From Bacillus sp. BA3 (lineage in GTDB: Bacteria > Bacillota > Bacilli > Bacillales > DSM-1321), in contig PIZR01000002.1 of the NCBI GenBank assembly GCA_002835675.1, positions 62,001 through 126,000 on the forward strand: DNA of 64,000 nucleotides, given 5' to 3'. Below, piece after piece: positions 36,087-45,068 of the stretch. Both the position numbers and the translations under genes were made by a program. The notes under the pieces were generated by a model. The model did no database searches. It was not told the origin of the DNA and saw only the letters and a program-made list of their open reading frames with translations. The stretch's first letter is position 1. Each line of letters begins with the position of its first letter.

Positions 36087-37517
36087 CTATTGAACAAAAT
36101 CATTGGGCTGATCATTTGTTAAGGCTGGCACCTCCACTTTCCTTCTCGCATATCTAAAATAGTAAAAGATATAGCAAGCAATGACGAAACCTAATCCCCA
36201 ATACAACGAGGTTCGCTGTGTCGGATCATAAGCGGTGAACACGAAAATACCTAGACACATAATGATGCAGAGAATCGGGGCAAACGGGAAAAAAGGTACT
36301 CTGAACTTCAGATTTTCAACCTTTCCGCCTGCTCTGATATACTGCTTACGGAATTTGTATTGTGCGAACGCAATCGCCATCCAAGTAAGCACCCCTCCAA
36401 CCCCGCTTATGGAAAGTAGTACAACGAATAACGTTTCTTCCGCTACTACACTAGTAAGTAAGGACAGCAAGGCAAAGACCATGGTGACAAGTAAGGCGTT
36501 AAAAGGTACACCGCGCCGATTGAGCTTTCCAAATGCAGAATGCGCCATACCGTTTTGAGAAAGGGAGAAAAGGATCCTTGTACAAGCAAACAGACCCGTG
36601 TTTCCTACAGAGAGGACCGCCGTCAAAATTACGAAATTCATAATGTCAGCTGCATAAGGAATGCCTACCATTTCAAACACGGTAACAAATGGACTTTCCA
36701 GTACCCCAACTTCTTTCCAAGGAACGATGGCCGATAGAACAAAGATTGCCAGTACATAGAAAAGCAGCACACGTATTACGATATTTCTAATCGCTCTAGG
36801 AATGCTTTTTTGCGGGTTTTCCGTCTCTCCTGCTGCAACACCCATGATTTCCGATCCCTGGAAAGCATACACAACTGTCATCATCGATATAAACACACCC
36901 GTGAATCCTGTAGGGAATAGTCCATCTCCTATAAAATTGGAAAAGAACGGGGCAGGCTGTGCATCCTCCATATGAATCAATCCAAACATCGCTGCTGCAC
37001 CGATAATAATGAATAGAATGACGGCAAGTACTTTAATCCCGGAGAACCAATACTCTGTCTCAGCGAAACTTCTCGTTGTTAATGCATTTATAGTGAATAA
37101 AAGTACCGTAAATATCACACACCATATCCATACTGGTGTATTGGGAAACCATCTAGTCATGAGCAAACCGGCCGCTACAAATTCCAGGCCTACGTAAAGA
37201 GCCCAGCTCAGCCAGTAAATCCAGCCAATGACAAATCCAGTGGCGGGACCGATAAATTTCGTTGCATGAACCTGAAAGGATCCGGATACCGGCATCACTA
37301 CCGATAATTCACCGAGACAAATCATCGCCAAGTACATTAATAAACCACCAACCAAATAGGCAACAATCGCTCCTAAGGGTCCAGCTTCACCGATGGCATA
37401 TCCTGAGCCCAGGAAAAGACCTGTTCCAATTACCCCACCTAAGGAGAGCATGAATAAATGTCTGCTCTTCATTGAACGCTGTAATTCTTTTGGCTGATTT
37501 TCATGTTCTGTTTGCAT
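36087..37517 (-). CDS. Amino acid permease, RocE/AAT type (second)
   Basis: APC-superfamily importer of 476 residues with about 12 helices, closely similar in plan to the permease at 25-1440: LQRSMKSRHLFMLSLGGVIG, GETENPQKSIPRAIRN, YDPTQRTSLYWG. GGGGGGG precedes the ATG. Situated between the dehydrogenase and aldehyde dehydrogenase genes in the sigma-54 cluster, it likely imports the amino acid or betaine-like substrate of the pathway. Substrate is not readable from sequence. Confidence 0.85.
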   Translation of the reverse strand: MQTEHENQPKELQRSMKSRHLFMLSLGGVIGTGLFLGSGYAIGEAGPLGAIVAYLVGGLLMYLAMICLGELSVVMPVSGSFQVHATKFIGPATGFVIGWIYWLSWALYVGLEFVAAGLLMTRWFPNTPVWIWCVIFTVLLFTINALTTRSFAETEYWFSGIKVLAVILFIIIGAAAMFGLIHMEDAQPAPFFSNFIGDGLFPTGFTGVFISMMTVVYAFQGSEIMGVAAGETENPQKSIPRAIRNIVIRVLLFYVLAIFVLSAIVPWKEVGVLESPFVTVFEMVGIPYAADIMNFVILTAVLSVGNTGLFACTRILFSLSQNGMAHSAFGKLNRRGVPFNALLVTMVFALLSLLTSVVAEETLFVVLLSISGVGGVLTWMAIAFAQYKFRKQYIRAGGKVENLKFRVPFFPFAPILCIIMCLGIFVFTAYDPTQRTSLYWGLGFVIACYIFYYFRYARRKVEVPALTNDQPNDFVQ

Positions 37518-37586
37518 GATTTCCCCCCCGTTTCTGATCGATAATCAGCTTAAACACTTTTATGATTAACACAAGTTAACGAGAGT

Positions 37587-38756
37587 TCACGATAACGCTT
37601 CGGAAGGCACTGCATATTCTGGAAAGTCGCTGATTGTCGGTTTAAATATTTCATAGGCTACTTCTCTTTGATATTTTTTTTGTTTTTTAGCTTGTGTAAA
37701 TAAATGATACGTATTTTTCCTGCATAGTTTTTCTATATCATCAACGACAGCTTGTGGATTTGGTTTAACCAGTCCGAAAATAACCACATCATAAAATCTT
37801 ATCGCCCCAAGGTTGGCAACGAAATCATTGACAACATCTATTCCTCTCTGTTTTATGATTTCGTCTCCCTCTGAAGAAAGGGGAATGTTTGCCGCCTCAA
37901 CGATCAAGCTCGCTTTTACGCTTTTGGCATTGGATATGTGGATGACATCCTCCAATGCGGACGGAATTAAAATGTCGCAATCTATGTCGAGCCATTCCGT
38001 GTTTGACCTTACATCATAATGCGGTTCAAAAAAGGCCTTATCCATTTCCCCGTACATATTCTTATGATCAATAAGCTTTTGGACATCCAATCCTTCTTCA
38101 CACGTAACCAAAAGGGCTGCATCGGAAATTCCCACAACTTTGTATCCTAACTGGGACATTTTCAATGCGCAGCTTGCCCCTACACAGCCGAATCCTTGAA
38201 TGACAACTCTCGCTCCTCCTTTTCCGCTTTTAAATTTCCATGCCTCATCTGCGGAAAAAGCCACACCATAGCCTGTTACGACATCGTTTAAAAACAACCC
38301 GTCGATTTTTGTCGTCAACAATTCATCGAAGTCTTTTATCCCTTGCAGAACATCCGGATTCTGCTTCATTGATTTCGTTAACGGGATATCAATGCCAAAT
38401 TCATTAAATATTTTGAGCACATCTTCATACTTGGTACCTAAATCACTTCCTAATGATACCCCTATATCTATATAAGGCATCATCGCAATCAGAAATCTTC
38501 TTAACACTGCATATGCGTCTGACGCTTTATAATCATAGGCAATGCCCGCTTTACAACCGCCAGTCGTCTCAGACTCACAGGCTACATACTTATAAGCCAT
38601 AGCCTCGGCCAACCTCTCGACCTCTTCTCTTGTAACCGTTGGGTGCATTCTAGTACCGCCGCCTGTGTAACCTTTGACAAAGTTATGGACGACCAGCCAG
38701 CCTTTAGCATCTGTTTCCGTATCATTCCATTCCACAACTAAATATGGTTTTAACAA
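37587..38756 (-). CDS. Glu/Leu/Phe/Val dehydrogenase family amino acid dehydrogenase, divergent
   Basis: 389-residue NAD(P)-dependent amino acid dehydrogenase. TTG start behind GGGAGG. The N-terminal domain has YTGGGTRMHP, closer to the GGTRM of leucine/phenylalanine dehydrogenases than to the KGGIR of glutamate dehydrogenase. Both active-site lysines appear retained (AMAYKYVACE, TTGGCKAGI), as does GSDLGT for the catalytic Asp. The Rossmann motif is GFGCVGAS. It is distant from the RocG-like protein at 9262-10539. In the cluster it could deaminate an imported amino acid to a 2-oxo acid. Confidence 0.75.
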   Translation of the reverse strand: MLKPYLVVEWNDTETDAKGWLVVHNFVKGYTGGGTRMHPTVTREEVERLAEAMAYKYVACESETTGGCKAGIAYDYKASDAYAVLRRFLIAMMPYIDIGVSLGSDLGTKYEDVLKIFNEFGIDIPLTKSMKQNPDVLQGIKDFDELLTTKIDGLFLNDVVTGYGVAFSADEAWKFKSGKGGARVVIQGFGCVGASCALKMSQLGYKVVGISDAALLVTCEEGLDVQKLIDHKNMYGEMDKAFFEPHYDVRSNTEWLDIDCDILIPSALEDVIHISNAKSVKASLIVEAANIPLSSEGDEIIKQRGIDVVNDFVANLGAIRFYDVVIFGLVKPNPQAVVDDIEKLCRKNTYHLFTQAKKQKKYQREVAYEIFKPTISDFPEYAVPSEALS

Positions 38757-38810
38757 CTATGAAACCTCCCTAAATATCTTCTTTTTATTGGTTCCTGCTA
38801 ACTTCCAATG

Positions 38811-40475
38811 TTAATTGTTCGACATTAGCTTTTCGTGGACTTCCTTCTTGTCTTGGCCTACAGATTGAATCTTTGGATTGACTGCAACTTCGATTACAGC
38901 AGGCAGCCCTGAAGCAATCGCCCTTTGCAACGCTGGCGCAAAATCACTATTTTTTTCAACCTTTTCACCATGTGCTCCAAATAAACGCGCCAATTCAGCA
39001 AAATCAGGATTAGACAAGTCAGTTCCAACGACCCGATTTGGAAAATGCCTTTCTTGATGTACACGAATTGTTCCGTAAATATTGTTGTTCACAACAATTG
39101 ATATAGTCGGAATTTTATACCGTACAGCGGTTTCAATCTCTTGGAGAGTCATCATAAAGCCGCCGTCTCCTGAAATAGAAACAACATGTTTGTGAGGCTG
39201 CGCCAGCTTTGCCCCAATAGCAGCAGGCAGTCCATATCCCATCGCACCCGAAGTTGGCCCCACGTATGTGTTTTCTTGTTCAAAACGATAATATCTGGAT
39301 AGCCATCCAAAAAAGTTTCCTGCATCATTTGTAATGATCGTATCCTTCGGCAGACCGACGGCAAGATCATGCATCAATCCGTCCATATCCACGAAATCTT
39401 CTGTATAGTCGGCCTTCAGTTCAGAAAATTTCATATATTTATCGTGCAATTCCTTCAAATGATCCTCGCTTGAAATAAAAGTTTCTGATTCTGGCGTTAG
39501 CAGTGCTTGTTCCAAGAAGCTCTTGGCGTCTGCTTCAATGGCAAGGGAAGGAGCATACACTTTACCAAAAATTTCTGGACAAATATCCACATGGATCAGT
39601 TTAGTATTTTTAGAAAGCAAGGTGTAATCTTGGGTTCCTACTTGAGAGAATCGTGTCCCTAATGCCAAAACTACATCTGCGTCACGGATTGCATCAAGTA
39701 AATATTGAGGTGTCCCAAACCCAAGCCATCCTGCATAGCTAGGGTGTGAGTTAGGAAACGCGTCAAATCGACGGAAAGCTGTAACGACAGGAAGTTTCAT
39801 TGTCTCTACAAATTGTACAAGCAGCCTGTTGGCCTTAGCGTGAATCACACCTCCGCCTGCAATCAATACGGGGCGCTCCGCGTTTCGTATCGTATCCATC
39901 GCCCGCTTCACATCTTCCATATGTGGTTGAGGAGGACGCGGGCGATAAGATGGATTAATGTTCAACTCTGCCTCATCTTCTAACATGTCATGCGGTAAAG
40001 CCACTAATACAGGGCCCGGCCGACCCGATCGCGCAATATGGAAAGCCCGCTGCAATAATTCCGGGATTCTTTCCACACGATCGATCTCTACCGTCCATTT
40101 ACATAAATGACTGAAAAAACCCGTCAAATTCACTTCCTGAAATGCTTCCTTCTCTTTAAAAGGGCGTTCGACTTGGCCAATAAGCGCGACCAAAGGGGTT
40201 GAATCTTGAGCAGCAGTATGAATGCCGATAGCTAAGTTTGTAGCCCCCACTCCACGCGTTGCCATACAAACTCCTACCTCCCCTGAAGCCTTGGCATAAC
40301 CTTCCGCCATAAAAGAGGCACCGCCTTCATGCCTGGCGGAAATAAGTTCTATTTCAGGATGTTGATATAGTGCATCCATTACACTAAGATAACTTTCACC
40401 TGGTACACAAAAAGCTTTTTTCACCCCTTCTATAGCCATTACTTCTACGACTGCTCTTCCTCCACTGACTTTCAT
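38811..40475 (-). CDS. Thiamine-diphosphate enzyme, acetolactate synthase/2-oxo acid decarboxylase superfamily
   Basis: 554 residues from the ATG at 40475 with GGGAGG upstream; a longer in-frame ORF would overlap the previous gene. Three domains: Pyr (RHEGGASFMAEGYAKA with the activating Glu), central (RPVLIAGGGVIHAKA) and PP (ISGDGGFMMTLQEIETAV with NNNIYG, the ThDP motif). The family includes acetolactate synthase, glyoxylate carboligase and 2-oxo acid decarboxylases. No small regulatory subunit gene is nearby, so an anabolic acetolactate synthase role is unlikely. Decarboxylation of a 2-oxo acid to an aldehyde fits the neighbours. Confidence 0.82.
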   Translation of the reverse strand: MKVSGGRAVVEVMAIEGVKKAFCVPGESYLSVMDALYQHPEIELISARHEGGASFMAEGYAKASGEVGVCMATRGVGATNLAIGIHTAAQDSTPLVALIGQVERPFKEKEAFQEVNLTGFFSHLCKWTVEIDRVERIPELLQRAFHIARSGRPGPVLVALPHDMLEDEAELNINPSYRPRPPQPHMEDVKRAMDTIRNAERPVLIAGGGVIHAKANRLLVQFVETMKLPVVTAFRRFDAFPNSHPSYAGWLGFGTPQYLLDAIRDADVVLALGTRFSQVGTQDYTLLSKNTKLIHVDICPEIFGKVYAPSLAIEADAKSFLEQALLTPESETFISSEDHLKELHDKYMKFSELKADYTEDFVDMDGLMHDLAVGLPKDTIITNDAGNFFGWLSRYYRFEQENTYVGPTSGAMGYGLPAAIGAKLAQPHKHVVSISGDGGFMMTLQEIETAVRYKIPTISIVVNNNIYGTIRVHQERHFPNRVVGTDLSNPDFAELARLFGAHGEKVEKNSDFAPALQRAIASGLPAVIEVAVNPKIQSVGQDKKEVHEKLMSNN

Positions 40476-40554
40476 AATCAAGCCTCCCGCTTTCAAGTAC
40501 GTGTTTTTGTTCTCGTAATTTATGATTATATTAATATTGAACTCATTCCCACTA

Positions 40555-41253
40555 TCATTTAATAAGTTTTTCCATACTGGAAACTTGTTTTTTCTCTTCC
40601 ATCCGAATTGAAGTTTTTCCAGTAACGGCACTCACTCCCAAAGTTACTGCAATGTTGATGAATAATACAGCTAACCCCACATCAAGATCTTGTATTCCTT
40701 GCGGTAGAGATGGAAATAAAGTAGCAAGCGTCGTACCTGAAGTAGTCGAGTATATGACAATTAGGATTCCAACGATCATTCCGGCAAAAGCTCCTTGAAC
40801 GGTAACCGGATTCTTTTTCCACAGACTGAAAAATAGTGCTGGAAACAACTGTGCCATGAAGCTATATGCCATAAGATATAACGTAAAAATCGACTCCCCG
40901 CCATTGAACGTAAAATATAGAGTCACTATAGAAATGACAGGTACTAACATCCTGCTCAGTCTTTGAAGCTGCTCATCTGATGTATTCGGCTTCCACACCT
41001 TATATACATTTTTTGAAAGGATCGTGGCCGTAGCCGTCAACACGAGTGAACTGGGTATAAGGGCGGCCATCGCCCCTGATGCTCCAATAACTCCGACAAA
41101 CCAGGGATCAAATGACATCTTCGCCATTTTAAATAAAGCTAAGTCTGCTTCCGCTCCCTGTAAATTCGGAACTTGGAGAATCGCAGAAAAACCAATAAAT
41201 AACGAAAAAATGATGATTACTTGATAAATTGGCATAATCATCCTTATCAACAA
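40555..41253 (-). pseudogene. Sodium:solute symporter, 5'-truncated remnant
   Basis: 232 residues corresponding to the C-terminal half of SSF-family symporters, which are usually about 480-500 residues. It enters at RMIMPIYQVIIIFSLFIGFSA, normally mid-protein, then runs through FDPWFVGVIGASGAMAALIPSSL to a normal C-terminus. The frame is closed by TAG just upstream, there is no ribosome site, and only about 60 bp separate it from the previous gene, so the N-terminal half is gone. It is flanked by intact cluster genes, so the deletion seems local. It is probably non-functional as a transporter. Confidence 0.8.
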
Positions 41254-41316
41254 ATGCTAAACTCGAATCTTCCATACCTTTTTTATCAGAAAAAACAGAT
41301 AATTATCACTGTATTA

Positions 41317-42291
41317 TTACATTGACACCCCTTTAGTTAAGGGCTCATTTACAGCCCAGTTCGGTTTTACGCCAGTAAGAACTTGTTCCACCTGCATTGC
41401 TGCATGTACAGCCATGCGTACGGAACCTTCCTTCGTCAATGCCGCATTATGAGGACTGACAATCACATTATCCAATTTAAAAAGGGGATTCCATTTATCA
41501 GGAGGTTCAACTTCAAATACGTCTATTCCAGCTCCGGCAATCTCGCCTGCTTGCAAAGCGTTTACTAAATCAATTTCCTTCACCACTCCGCCCCTGGAAG
41601 CGTTTACAAAAAAGGAAGAAGGTTTCATCCAGGAAAACTCACGGCTTCCTATTATTCCTTTTGTTGTTTTCGTTAACGGCAGATGTAGACTAATAACATC
41701 AGAGTTTCTGAATACCCGTTCTAAATCTGTTGCTATCTCCAGCTCTGAATTCGGGCTGGCTGTAACATAAGGGTCGTAGCCAATTACTTTCATATCGAAG
41801 CCTTCGGAAGCCTTTTTTACCAGTATTCTACCGATTCTCCCTAGTCCGATAATCCCCAAAGTCTTGCCTTCCAAGTCCATGCCAAAAAGTTGATTACGGA
41901 TAGCAAAATTCCCGCTGCGCAGCTCTTTATCAGCCAAGCTTAAGTTTTTGGACAATGATAAAATTAATGCCATTACATGTTCAGCTACAGAATTCGCATT
42001 AGCCTCTGGGGTATTTGTTACATATATGCCACGTTCTGTAGCGGCTTCGATATCGATATTGTCCAAGCCCACTCCATACTTAGCTATTACTTTGAGGTTT
42101 TCAGCTGCTGTAATAACTTCTCTATTTATTACAGCCGTTGATCTCGTTAATACTGCATCACAACCCTTGATTTCTTCCATAAGAATTTCTTGCGACAAAT
42201 CAGACCCTACTTTAATCTTAAAGCCTTTTTCTACTAAATAACTTTTCCCCTCTTTCTCAATATCTTGAGGAATATACACTAAATGACTCAC
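41317..42291 (-). CDS. D-2-hydroxyacid dehydrogenase (phosphoglycerate dehydrogenase-like)
   Basis: 324-residue NAD-dependent D-isomer 2-hydroxyacid dehydrogenase. Visible are the substrate Arg region VIAKYGVGLDNIDIEAAT, the Rossmann motif GLGRIGRILVKK, NASRGGVVKE with the catalytic Arg, DVFEVEPP (Glu) and VSPHNAALT (His). It lacks the C-terminal ACT extension of long SerA proteins. GTG start. First gene downstream of the sigma-54 promoter, so it heads the cluster. Interconversion of a 2-hydroxy acid with the 2-oxo acid intermediate is the natural guess. Confidence 0.85.
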   Translation of the reverse strand: MSHLVYIPQDIEKEGKSYLVEKGFKIKVGSDLSQEILMEEIKGCDAVLTRSTAVINREVITAAENLKVIAKYGVGLDNIDIEAATERGIYVTNTPEANANSVAEHVMALILSLSKNLSLADKELRSGNFAIRNQLFGMDLEGKTLGIIGLGRIGRILVKKASEGFDMKVIGYDPYVTASPNSELEIATDLERVFRNSDVISLHLPLTKTTKGIIGSREFSWMKPSSFFVNASRGGVVKEIDLVNALQAGEIAGAGIDVFEVEPPDKWNPLFKLDNVIVSPHNAALTKEGSVRMAVHAAMQVEQVLTGVKPNWAVNEPLTKGVSM

Positions 42292-42352
42292 ATTCCCACC
42301 AACCTTTCATGTTAACCTTGAAGGAAAAACCTTTCCTACTACATTGTTTATA

Positions 42353-42369
42353 TACAATTATTGTGCCAA
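42353..42369 (-). promoter_or_regulatory. Sigma-54 promoter of the Rieske/decarboxylase cluster
   Basis: Minus strand TTGGCAC-AATAA-TTGTA: TGGCAC (42363-42368), 5-bp spacer, TTGTA (42353-42357). One deviation from consensus. It lies 62 bp before the hydroxyacid dehydrogenase start and directly downstream of the enhancer-binding regulator gene. Confidence 0.85.
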
Positions 42370-42440
42370 CATAAAAAACATCCGTTTATTCAAGAAAGAA
42401 GCCAATTAGTCCTCAAATTAAGAGATAAATAAAGTAAACA

Positions 42441-42490
42441 ATTTGTTTCATAATGAATTAATTTGTTTCAATACGTTTCAATTTATTTCA
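42441..42490. promoter_or_regulatory. Phased GTTTCA repeats, probable activator binding site
   Basis: GTTTCA at 42445, 42465 and 42475 plus ATTTCA at 42485. The steps of 20, 10 and 10 bp place all copies on one face of the helix. An AAACAATTTGTTT near-palindrome overlaps the first. They lie 75-120 bp upstream of the sigma-54 promoter and run into the 3' end of the regulator gene. Confidence 0.6.
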
Positions 42491-44412
42491 ATCTTCAAGC
42501 TTTTCATCTTTCTCCATAATGTCGTGCGACTCATGCCTAACTCAAAGGCGGCTTTTCCTTTATTAAAATTAACCTTCGTTAACGTTTGAACAATTCTTTC
42601 ACGCTCGGATAAATGTATTCCGGGTGACATATCGCTCTCTCCGTCTTGTTGCGACAGCGGTATTTTCTTTTTAACTCTATTCGGAAAATACATTTCGATA
42701 TCGTACACATCAATTAATTTGTTCTTATAAAGAGCACATAATCGCTCACAAAAATTTTGCAATTGGCGAATATTCCCCTCCCAATTCCCTTCACTTAGCT
42801 TTTTCATGGCACTATCCGTGATCTTGATTTGTTTTTGTTCCGAATGACCTTTCCGAATAAAGGCATTCACCAATAACGGAATATCTTCTCTGCGTTCCCG
42901 AAGCGGAGGCAATACAAGGTCCAGCACACTCAAGCGATAATACAGATCCTCCCGAAAGTCATTACTTTTTACCATTTGCATGAGGTCTTTGTTCGTTGCA
43001 GACACAATTCTCACATCAACCGGAATTACTTTATCATCACCGATGCGCATGATTTCCCGCTCCTGCAGGACACGTAGCAGCCGGCTTTGCATTTTTGGGG
43101 AGATTTCTCCGATTTCATCTAAAAAAATCGTACCTCTATGGGCCAGTTCAAAAAATCCTTGCTTTCCGCCTTTCATGGCTCCCGTGAAAGCTCCTTCTGC
43201 ATATCCGAAAAGCTCACTTTCCAATAGATTTTCGGGAAGGGCTGCGCAATTAATGGCTACAAACGGGTTATTTTTACGGTTGCTATGATTATGTATGCTT
43301 TGGGCGAATATTTCCTTGCCCGTTCCAGTTTCTCCAATTATAAGAATGTTTGAATCTACTTCACTATAACGTTGAGCCGTTTCAATCGTCCTCTTGATTT
43401 CCGAACTCCGATACAATATATCATCAAATGTGTACTTCGCCACATGTCCGCGTGAATGAAGCTTTCTAAAGAACTTCCCTTCCATCTCCTGAATGCGGGT
43501 AACATCTTGAAAGGCGACCATATCCCCCACTTTTTTACCTTTTAAAAATATCCCGACTTTTTTTACCGATAATTGAATGGATTGGTAAGCAACCGTATCT
43601 TTTTCGTATTCATCATCGCTTAAAAGCATATTACGAAATTTCCCGGGCTTTATTATATCGTATATGGAATTTCCAATTAAGCTCCCCTTGGCAATGGACA
43701 AAATCTCCTGAGCCGCCGTATTAAATACGGATATTTGTCCCTTTAAATCTATAGCAATAACCCCTTCATAGGCATAATTAAGAATCGTTTGGTAACGCTT
43801 GGTCTTCTCCTGTTCCCTTCTGCTGACAAGAGCTACTCGTTTCGCCTCAATCAACGCCTGCCGAAATGATTCCTTTCCAGTATCAACCAGAATGGCTCCC
43901 AACCCTATTTCTTCGGCATATTTACATGTACTTAAACCACTTAACACAACCTCACAGCCATCTCTGGCTGCTAAATCCACTAAACTGACTGAGGACTCGA
44001 TATCATTTAATATATAGGATTGAATTGGCAAATCAACGATATCCGAAAGGTTTTCAACACCATAAATCATATTTAACGCACCTATGACAGCCACTTTTTT
44101 ACTGCCAAAACGAGCCTTGCAATCATACAGGGAACGAATGAGATCGATACCCTGCACTGGTATATCAACGATTGGAATGAATTCATTGCTTTCTTTTAAA
44201 AGTTTCGTGATTAACCCCCTTGAGATGATTACATCAGCATCAAGCTTCAGCTTTCCAATCTTATCGGCATCCTCAACTACCTCCTCTAATACAAACTTCA
44301 CCGATCCGTTATCATTGTTTTCCGATGCTTCCAACTTGTTGAATTCCTCAAATCTTTCAAAGGCGTCCGTAATATACCCTTTTCGAGGAACAACTAGTTT
44401 TATTTTTATCAA
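42478..44412 (-). CDS. Sigma-54-dependent enhancer-binding regulator, PrpR-N type
   Basis: Activator of sigma-54 RNA polymerase, 644 residues from a TTG at 44412 preceded by GGAGGT; an upstream in-frame ATG lacks a ribosome site. The N-terminal ~190 residues resemble the PrpR sensory domain (VISRGLITKLLKE). A PAS-like segment follows (AIDLKGQISVFNTAAQEIL). The AAA+ domain has Walker A GETGTGKE, GAFTGA loop and FLDEIGEI. The C-terminal Fis-type HTH contains KGKAAFELGMSRTTLWRKMK. It is upstream of and co-directional with the cluster it very likely activates. The inducer may be a small organic acid or CoA-related ligand, but this is unknown. Confidence 0.9.
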   Translation of the reverse strand: MIKIKLVVPRKGYITDAFERFEEFNKLEASENNDNGSVKFVLEEVVEDADKIGKLKLDADVIISRGLITKLLKESNEFIPIVDIPVQGIDLIRSLYDCKARFGSKKVAVIGALNMIYGVENLSDIVDLPIQSYILNDIESSVSLVDLAARDGCEVVLSGLSTCKYAEEIGLGAILVDTGKESFRQALIEAKRVALVSRREQEKTKRYQTILNYAYEGVIAIDLKGQISVFNTAAQEILSIAKGSLIGNSIYDIIKPGKFRNMLLSDDEYEKDTVAYQSIQLSVKKVGIFLKGKKVGDMVAFQDVTRIQEMEGKFFRKLHSRGHVAKYTFDDILYRSSEIKRTIETAQRYSEVDSNILIIGETGTGKEIFAQSIHNHSNRKNNPFVAINCAALPENLLESELFGYAEGAFTGAMKGGKQGFFELAHRGTIFLDEIGEISPKMQSRLLRVLQEREIMRIGDDKVIPVDVRIVSATNKDLMQMVKSNDFREDLYYRLSVLDLVLPPLRERREDIPLLVNAFIRKGHSEQKQIKITDSAMKKLSEGNWEGNIRQLQNFCERLCALYKNKLIDVYDIEMYFPNRVKKKIPLSQQDGESDMSPGIHLSERERIVQTLTKVNFNKGKAAFELGMSRTTLWRKMKSLKIEIN

Positions 44413-44746
44413 AACACCCACCTCCAACCTAAAATCATTTTGCTTTATTGGATAAAGCTCAAAGCCCTGGTCATACAAGGTCTTGATAGTTCGAGTTAGC
44501 TAAGAATGCCGTAAAGTTTTTCAAAGCCAGAATATGAAAAGTTAATGCCTTAAGTACGCATGAGATTAATTCCCCATTTTATCAAGATATTCCATCTTTC
44601 ACTTTTAAAAATAAAAAACCCTGTTATCGTGGGTTTTTCATCACAAGGATTTCGATTGGTATTAAATCTCACAAAAAGAATGGTCATTCAATTCTTCTCA
44701 ATAAAACTTGCTTATCACTGGAAAACGCTTTTTAACATTATAATCA

Positions 44747-44761
44747 GTATAATGATTCTCA
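44747..44761. promoter_or_regulatory. Fur/PerR-like box
   Basis: TGAGAATCATTATAC (minus-strand reading) matches the 7-1-7 Fur box TGATAATNATTATCA at 12 of 15 positions and a PerR box about as well. It lies just upstream of the small ORF at 44776. Function is inferred from similarity alone. Confidence 0.4.
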
Positions 44762-44775
44762 AGGGGAAAATCATC

Positions 44776-44964
44776 ATGAATAAAATATCTATAATTTCTT
44801 AAAGTGGCATCGGCTTCTGCTTTTTCACCATAATCCCCCTCCCTTTCTCGCTAATAGGACTATATTCCTTTATTCTTCATATCAATGTGGAATTCCTTTT
44901 GATTTTATCGTTAGTGACAATAAAATTAGCCTACAAAAAGATTAACCCCGTTCAAGAATCCTGA
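44776..44964 (+). pseudogene. Possible small membrane protein gene interrupted by an early stop
   Basis: AAGGGG, 8 bp, then ATG: MNKISIIS followed by TAA (44800-44802). The same frame then stays open for 53 further codons and is strongly hydrophobic (SGIGFCFFTIIPLPFSLIGL, then ILSLVTIKLAYKKINPVQES). It ends with TGA inside a terminator stem. A Fur-like box lies upstream. This arrangement looks like a small two-helix membrane protein gene broken by a nonsense mutation at codon 9. No family is recognised, and chance cannot be excluded for so short a frame. Confidence 0.4.
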
Positions 44965-44976
44965 ACGGGGTTTTTA
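44944..44976. terminator. Bidirectional terminator
   Basis: AACCCCGTTCA / TGAACGGGGTT, 11 pairs with 7-nt loop, T5 on the plus side and A-rich on the other. It serves the small interrupted ORF and the stress protein gene ending at 45069. Confidence 0.85.
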
Positions 44977-45068
44977 AATAAATAAGGGCTGTTTAATTTT
45001 GAGTTTTTATGGAGTTTAGTTCTCAAACATCATGAGTCTGTTCATTCAAGGTTGTTTTACTTGCGAAC

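Noticed and set aside
38811-40475. Biosynthetic acetolactate synthase (ilvB)
   Set aside because: No regulatory subunit or other branched-chain biosynthesis genes nearby; it sits in a sigma-54 catabolic cluster.
41128-41275. 48-codon minus-strand frame across the start of the symporter remnant
   Set aside because: It runs in a different frame from the symporter coding sequence, lacks a ribosome site and has no recognisable pattern.
44560-44802. 80-codon plus-strand ORF upstream of the Fur-like box
   Set aside because: No ribosome site, and only its last eight codons follow a plausible start; the shorter frame at 44776 explains the end better.
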